This document shows, piece by piece, positions 62,343-64,000 of a stretch of 64,000 bases of DNA (its first letter is position 1; each line of letters opens with the position of its first letter). Source of the stretch: Streptomyces sioyaensis (lineage in GTDB: Bacteria > Actinomycetota > Actinomycetes > Streptomycetales > Streptomycetaceae); NCBI RefSeq assembly GCF_004122735.1, contig NZ_SDIF01000019.1, positions 1-64,000 on the forward strand. The letters are read 5' to 3'. Under the pieces are notes generated by a model that was given only the letters and a program-made list of their open reading frames with translations, searched no databases and was not told where the DNA came from. The position numbers and the translations under genes were made by a program.

Positions 62343-63040
62343 CAACCCCGTCCGTAGAACCGCTGAGCCGCCACGACGTGCAGCGCCACCCGGGGGTCCG
62401 CACCACCCATCTGGCGGACGAACGCCAGCCCGCTGTCGAGCCCCAGCGTCGGTGCCACGTCGGGCAGCCGGGCCAGCCAGCGCCCCAGACCGGCCGCCTG
62501 CAGCCAGTCCCGGCGGCGGACCGCCCGGACGAAACCGCGGGACAGGTCGTCGGTGCGCGCGGTCAGCTGCTCGGCGAGGCCCGGGGCCAGCTTGGGCAGC
62601 GCGAGCGCCGCGAGCTGGGACACGCGGTGGGAGAGCTTGGGCCAGGGCGTGCTGTCGACCCAGCCGGTCGCGGCCTCGGGCGGTGCGGGCCAGGGCTGTG
62701 CGCCCGCGGGCAGAAACGCGTGCGAGGCCTCCACCAGGCCCCGGTAGGTCCACCTCGATACCTCCGAGGCGTCCGCGCCCGGTGGATAGGCCGCCAGCGC
62801 CTGCCGGACCACCGCTTCGTCCTCGGGGCCTACGGGTGCCCCGCGGTGCTCCATGGCGTACGGCGCGAGCGCATCGGCGCCGAGCACCCGGACCGCCGCC
62901 GGAGTCAGCGCGTCGTTGTGCCGCAGAATGCCGGACAACGCATAAGGGCCGCCCTCACCCCGCAGGGCGAGGGCGACCCCGGTTGCGGCATCGGCAATCA
63001 CAGCGCTGAGCGGGACTGCTCCCTGCGTCTGTTCAGCCAA
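62339..63040 (-). CDS. Hypothetical protein of the DUF6895 operon
   Basis: A 233-residue soluble protein with VPLSAVIADAATGVALALRG near its start and long helical stretches such as LAALALPKLAPGLAEQL and SLGRG-type RDWLQAAGLGRWLARLPDV. No motif is recognised and no homologue is recalled. It follows the small peptide gene by 16 bases and overlaps the next gene by 4 bases, so it belongs to the same cassette. Confidence 0.7.
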   Translation of the reverse strand: MAEQTQGAVPLSAVIADAATGVALALRGEGGPYALSGILRHNDALTPAAVRVLGADALAPYAMEHRGAPVGPEDEAVVRQALAAYPPGADASEVSRWTYRGLVEASHAFLPAGAQPWPAPPEAATGWVDSTPWPKLSHRVSQLAALALPKLAPGLAEQLTARTDDLSRGFVRAVRRRDWLQAAGLGRWLARLPDVAPTLGLDSGLAFVRQMGGADPRVALHVVAAQRFYGRGW

Positions 63041-63056
63041 CGCTTTCCCCTCAGCC

Positions 63057-63242
63057 TTATCGGTTGTCAGTCTTGGGCCGGGGGGTGGGCGGCGAGATCA
63101 GCAGCAGTCCCAAGAACAGCAGTGCTGAGGTGCACTCGCGCGTATCGCGGTAAACGCCGTCGGCCTCGGCGGGTTCAAGCAGTCCCTCGACCTCGGCGGC
63201 CAGGGTGGCCGTCTCGACCGGCGCTGTGCGATCCGTAACCAT
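63057..63242 (-). CDS. Small leader-like peptide, first gene of the DUF6895 operon
   Basis: A 61-residue peptide with an acidic N-terminal half (VETATLAAEVEGLLEPAEAD), one Cys (RECTSALL), then a hydrophobic stretch LLFLGLLLIS and a Pro/Arg-rich tail (PPTPRPKTDNR). AAGGAG lies 8 bases before the ATG, a strong start. Its shape resembles a short membrane-associated or precursor peptide, but no peptide-modifying enzyme is in the operon. Function unknown. Confidence 0.7.
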   Translation of the reverse strand: MVTDRTAPVETATLAAEVEGLLEPAEADGVYRDTRECTSALLFLGLLLISPPTPRPKTDNR

Positions 63243-63707
63243 GCGATCAACTCCTTCGACGAATGGGATACCAGATTCACATCGTCATTTATCGGATGCA
63301 ACGGGAGAAATCGGACGAGTGCTCATCTTTCGGGCGACGGTGATGGAGTCTCAGTCAGTCCGTGCGTCTCAACTCCCGTGCGGGAAAGAGGAGTTAGTGA
63401 TCATGAGGCCGGGTGTCGATGGAGTAGAGCGGTGTGGTGCTCCGGGTGGGAATGTTGCCCCGATGGCGGAGCGGGCTGCTCTGTTCGGATGCATCCACGT
63501 GGCGGCGGCGCCTGCCGGGAGGGCTGCCGCGGTGGCTCCGGGGGCCGGCTGTACGCCCGCACCGGCGGTGTGACCGGCCGGTAGGTCTTTCGCCAACAGC
63601 GGCTCGTCCGGCAGTCTCCGGTTGCGGTCGAGGGGCTCCAGGGCCCGCGCGCCGGCAACGGCCCCGCGCCCCCGGCCGGACGGGACCCCGCCCCGATGCC
63701 GCCGGGC
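63243..63707. other. Intergenic region right of the DUF6895 operon
   Basis: About 465 bases between divergent or unrelated genes. The AT-rich stretch 63260-63340 should hold the promoter of the DUF6895 operon. A possible 56-residue plus-strand ORF (63403-63573) begins behind GAGGAG with 9-base spacing but is Ala/Gly-rich and otherwise unsupported. No other feature is seen. Confidence 0.4.
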
Positions 63708-64000
63708 TCAGCCGGTGGCGAGGGCGACCTCCGTCGACTTGATCAGCGCGGTGACCTCGGAGCCGGCCGTCAGACCCAGGTCGTCGACCGCGTCCTTGGT
63801 GATGGCGGCGGTCAGCTCACCGCCCGCGACGGCCACCTTGACGCCGGCCATCGCGCCGCCGGCCGCGACCTCGGTGACGGTGCCGGGGATCCGGTTGCGG
63901 ATGCTGACGCCGTCGAGGGTGCTGGTGGCGAGCGCGACCTCGGTGGATTTGATCAGGCTGCGCACCACGGAGCCCGGTTCGAGGGCAAGTTCCTGCACGG
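63708..64000 (-). CDS. TOBE-domain molybdate-binding protein, truncated at the window edge
   Basis: The visible C-terminal 97 residues form most of a tandem TOBE (molbindin) pair. The segment KSTEVALAT occurs twice, and IRNRIPGTVTEVAAGGAMAGV plus GELTAAITKDAVDDLGLTAG make a full repeat. TOBE domains bind molybdate or tungstate. The frame is open to the window end, so the real start lies outside; no start codon inside is favoured. Confidence 0.85.
   Translation of the reverse strand, partial: VQELALEPGSVVRSLIKSTEVALATSTLDGVSIRNRIPGTVTEVAAGGAMAGVKVAVAGGELTAAITKDAVDDLGLTAGSEVTALIKSTEVALATG

Overview
The window is typical Streptomyces chromosome. It has very high GC with strong third-position bias, many GTG and TTG starts, ATGA, GTGA and TGATG overlaps inside operons, two rare TTA codons in one regulator, a whiE-type spore-pigment type II polyketide cluster, matB, HipA/DUF3037 and SPW-repeat genes. 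No rRNA, tRNA, CRISPR array or intact mobile element was seen. The only sign of past integration is a decayed tyrosine-recombinase relic near 20.8-21.1 kb. The right edge cuts a TOBE-domain gene.

Layout. 0.2-5.2 kb: a divergent DMT exporter/LysR pair, then matB with a fused carboxyltransferase. 5.4-10.4 kb: 35-bp tandem repeats, a PPOX-type protein, an isochorismatase-fold protein without its catalytic residues, a nucleoside deaminase, a Tat-exported phospholipase C and a small conserved-looking ORF. 10.4-18.6 kb: Rieske lipoprotein, S9 peptidase, an orphan histidine kinase, a MarR/DoxX divergent pair with visible operators, and an AraC regulator with two TTA codons. 18.8-22.5 kb: two secreted beta/gamma-crystallin-like proteins flanking a lipoprotein, the integrase relic, and HipA-like kinase plus DUF3037. 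22.6-33.8 kb: two short-chain dehydrogenases, ung, Gfo/Idh/MocA, lnt, an NTF2-like protein, an ABC exporter under a SoxR-like promoter, a histidine kinase with a decayed ATPase domain, and a STAS protein. 35.5-43.1 kb: the spore-pigment cluster (SchA/CurD-like, cupin, KS-alpha, CLF, ACP, aromatase/cyclase, TcmI-like cyclase), a perfect hairpin terminator, and a convergent operon of a secreted beta-helix protein and an O-methyltransferase.

44.9-52.6 kb is the most intriguing block. It holds a GTP cyclohydrolase II homologue carrying Met where the riboflavin enzyme has a key Tyr. That is the substitution known from the Streptomyces coelicolor paralogue that stops at the formylated pyrimidine (FAPy). 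Next to it are a creatininase-family protein (the family of archaeal FAPy deformylase) and a lone RibD-type reductase. A facing operon carries an MDR dehydrogenase, a PTPS-fold protein lacking a zinc His, a GT4 glycosyltransferase, a methyltransferase and a YbhN-like membrane protein. A CDP-alcohol phosphatidyltransferase lies beside it. Together these look like an archaeal-style FAPy route feeding an unidentified, possibly glycosylated or membrane-associated, pyrimidine or pterin product.

52.7-64 kb: cbtB-cbtA cobalt-uptake genes behind a cobalamin riboswitch, with a phosphoglycerate-mutase-fold protein lacking both catalytic histidines on the other side; an SPW-repeat membrane protein; an alkylsulfatase-like protein with an altered metal motif; an NB-ARC/TPR protein without a DNA-binding domain; and a tightly overlapping five-gene operon (small peptide, unknown protein, two DUF6895-like paralogues, beta-lactamase-fold serine hydrolase) of unknown purpose. 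All family assignments come from reading motifs; no database search was possible.
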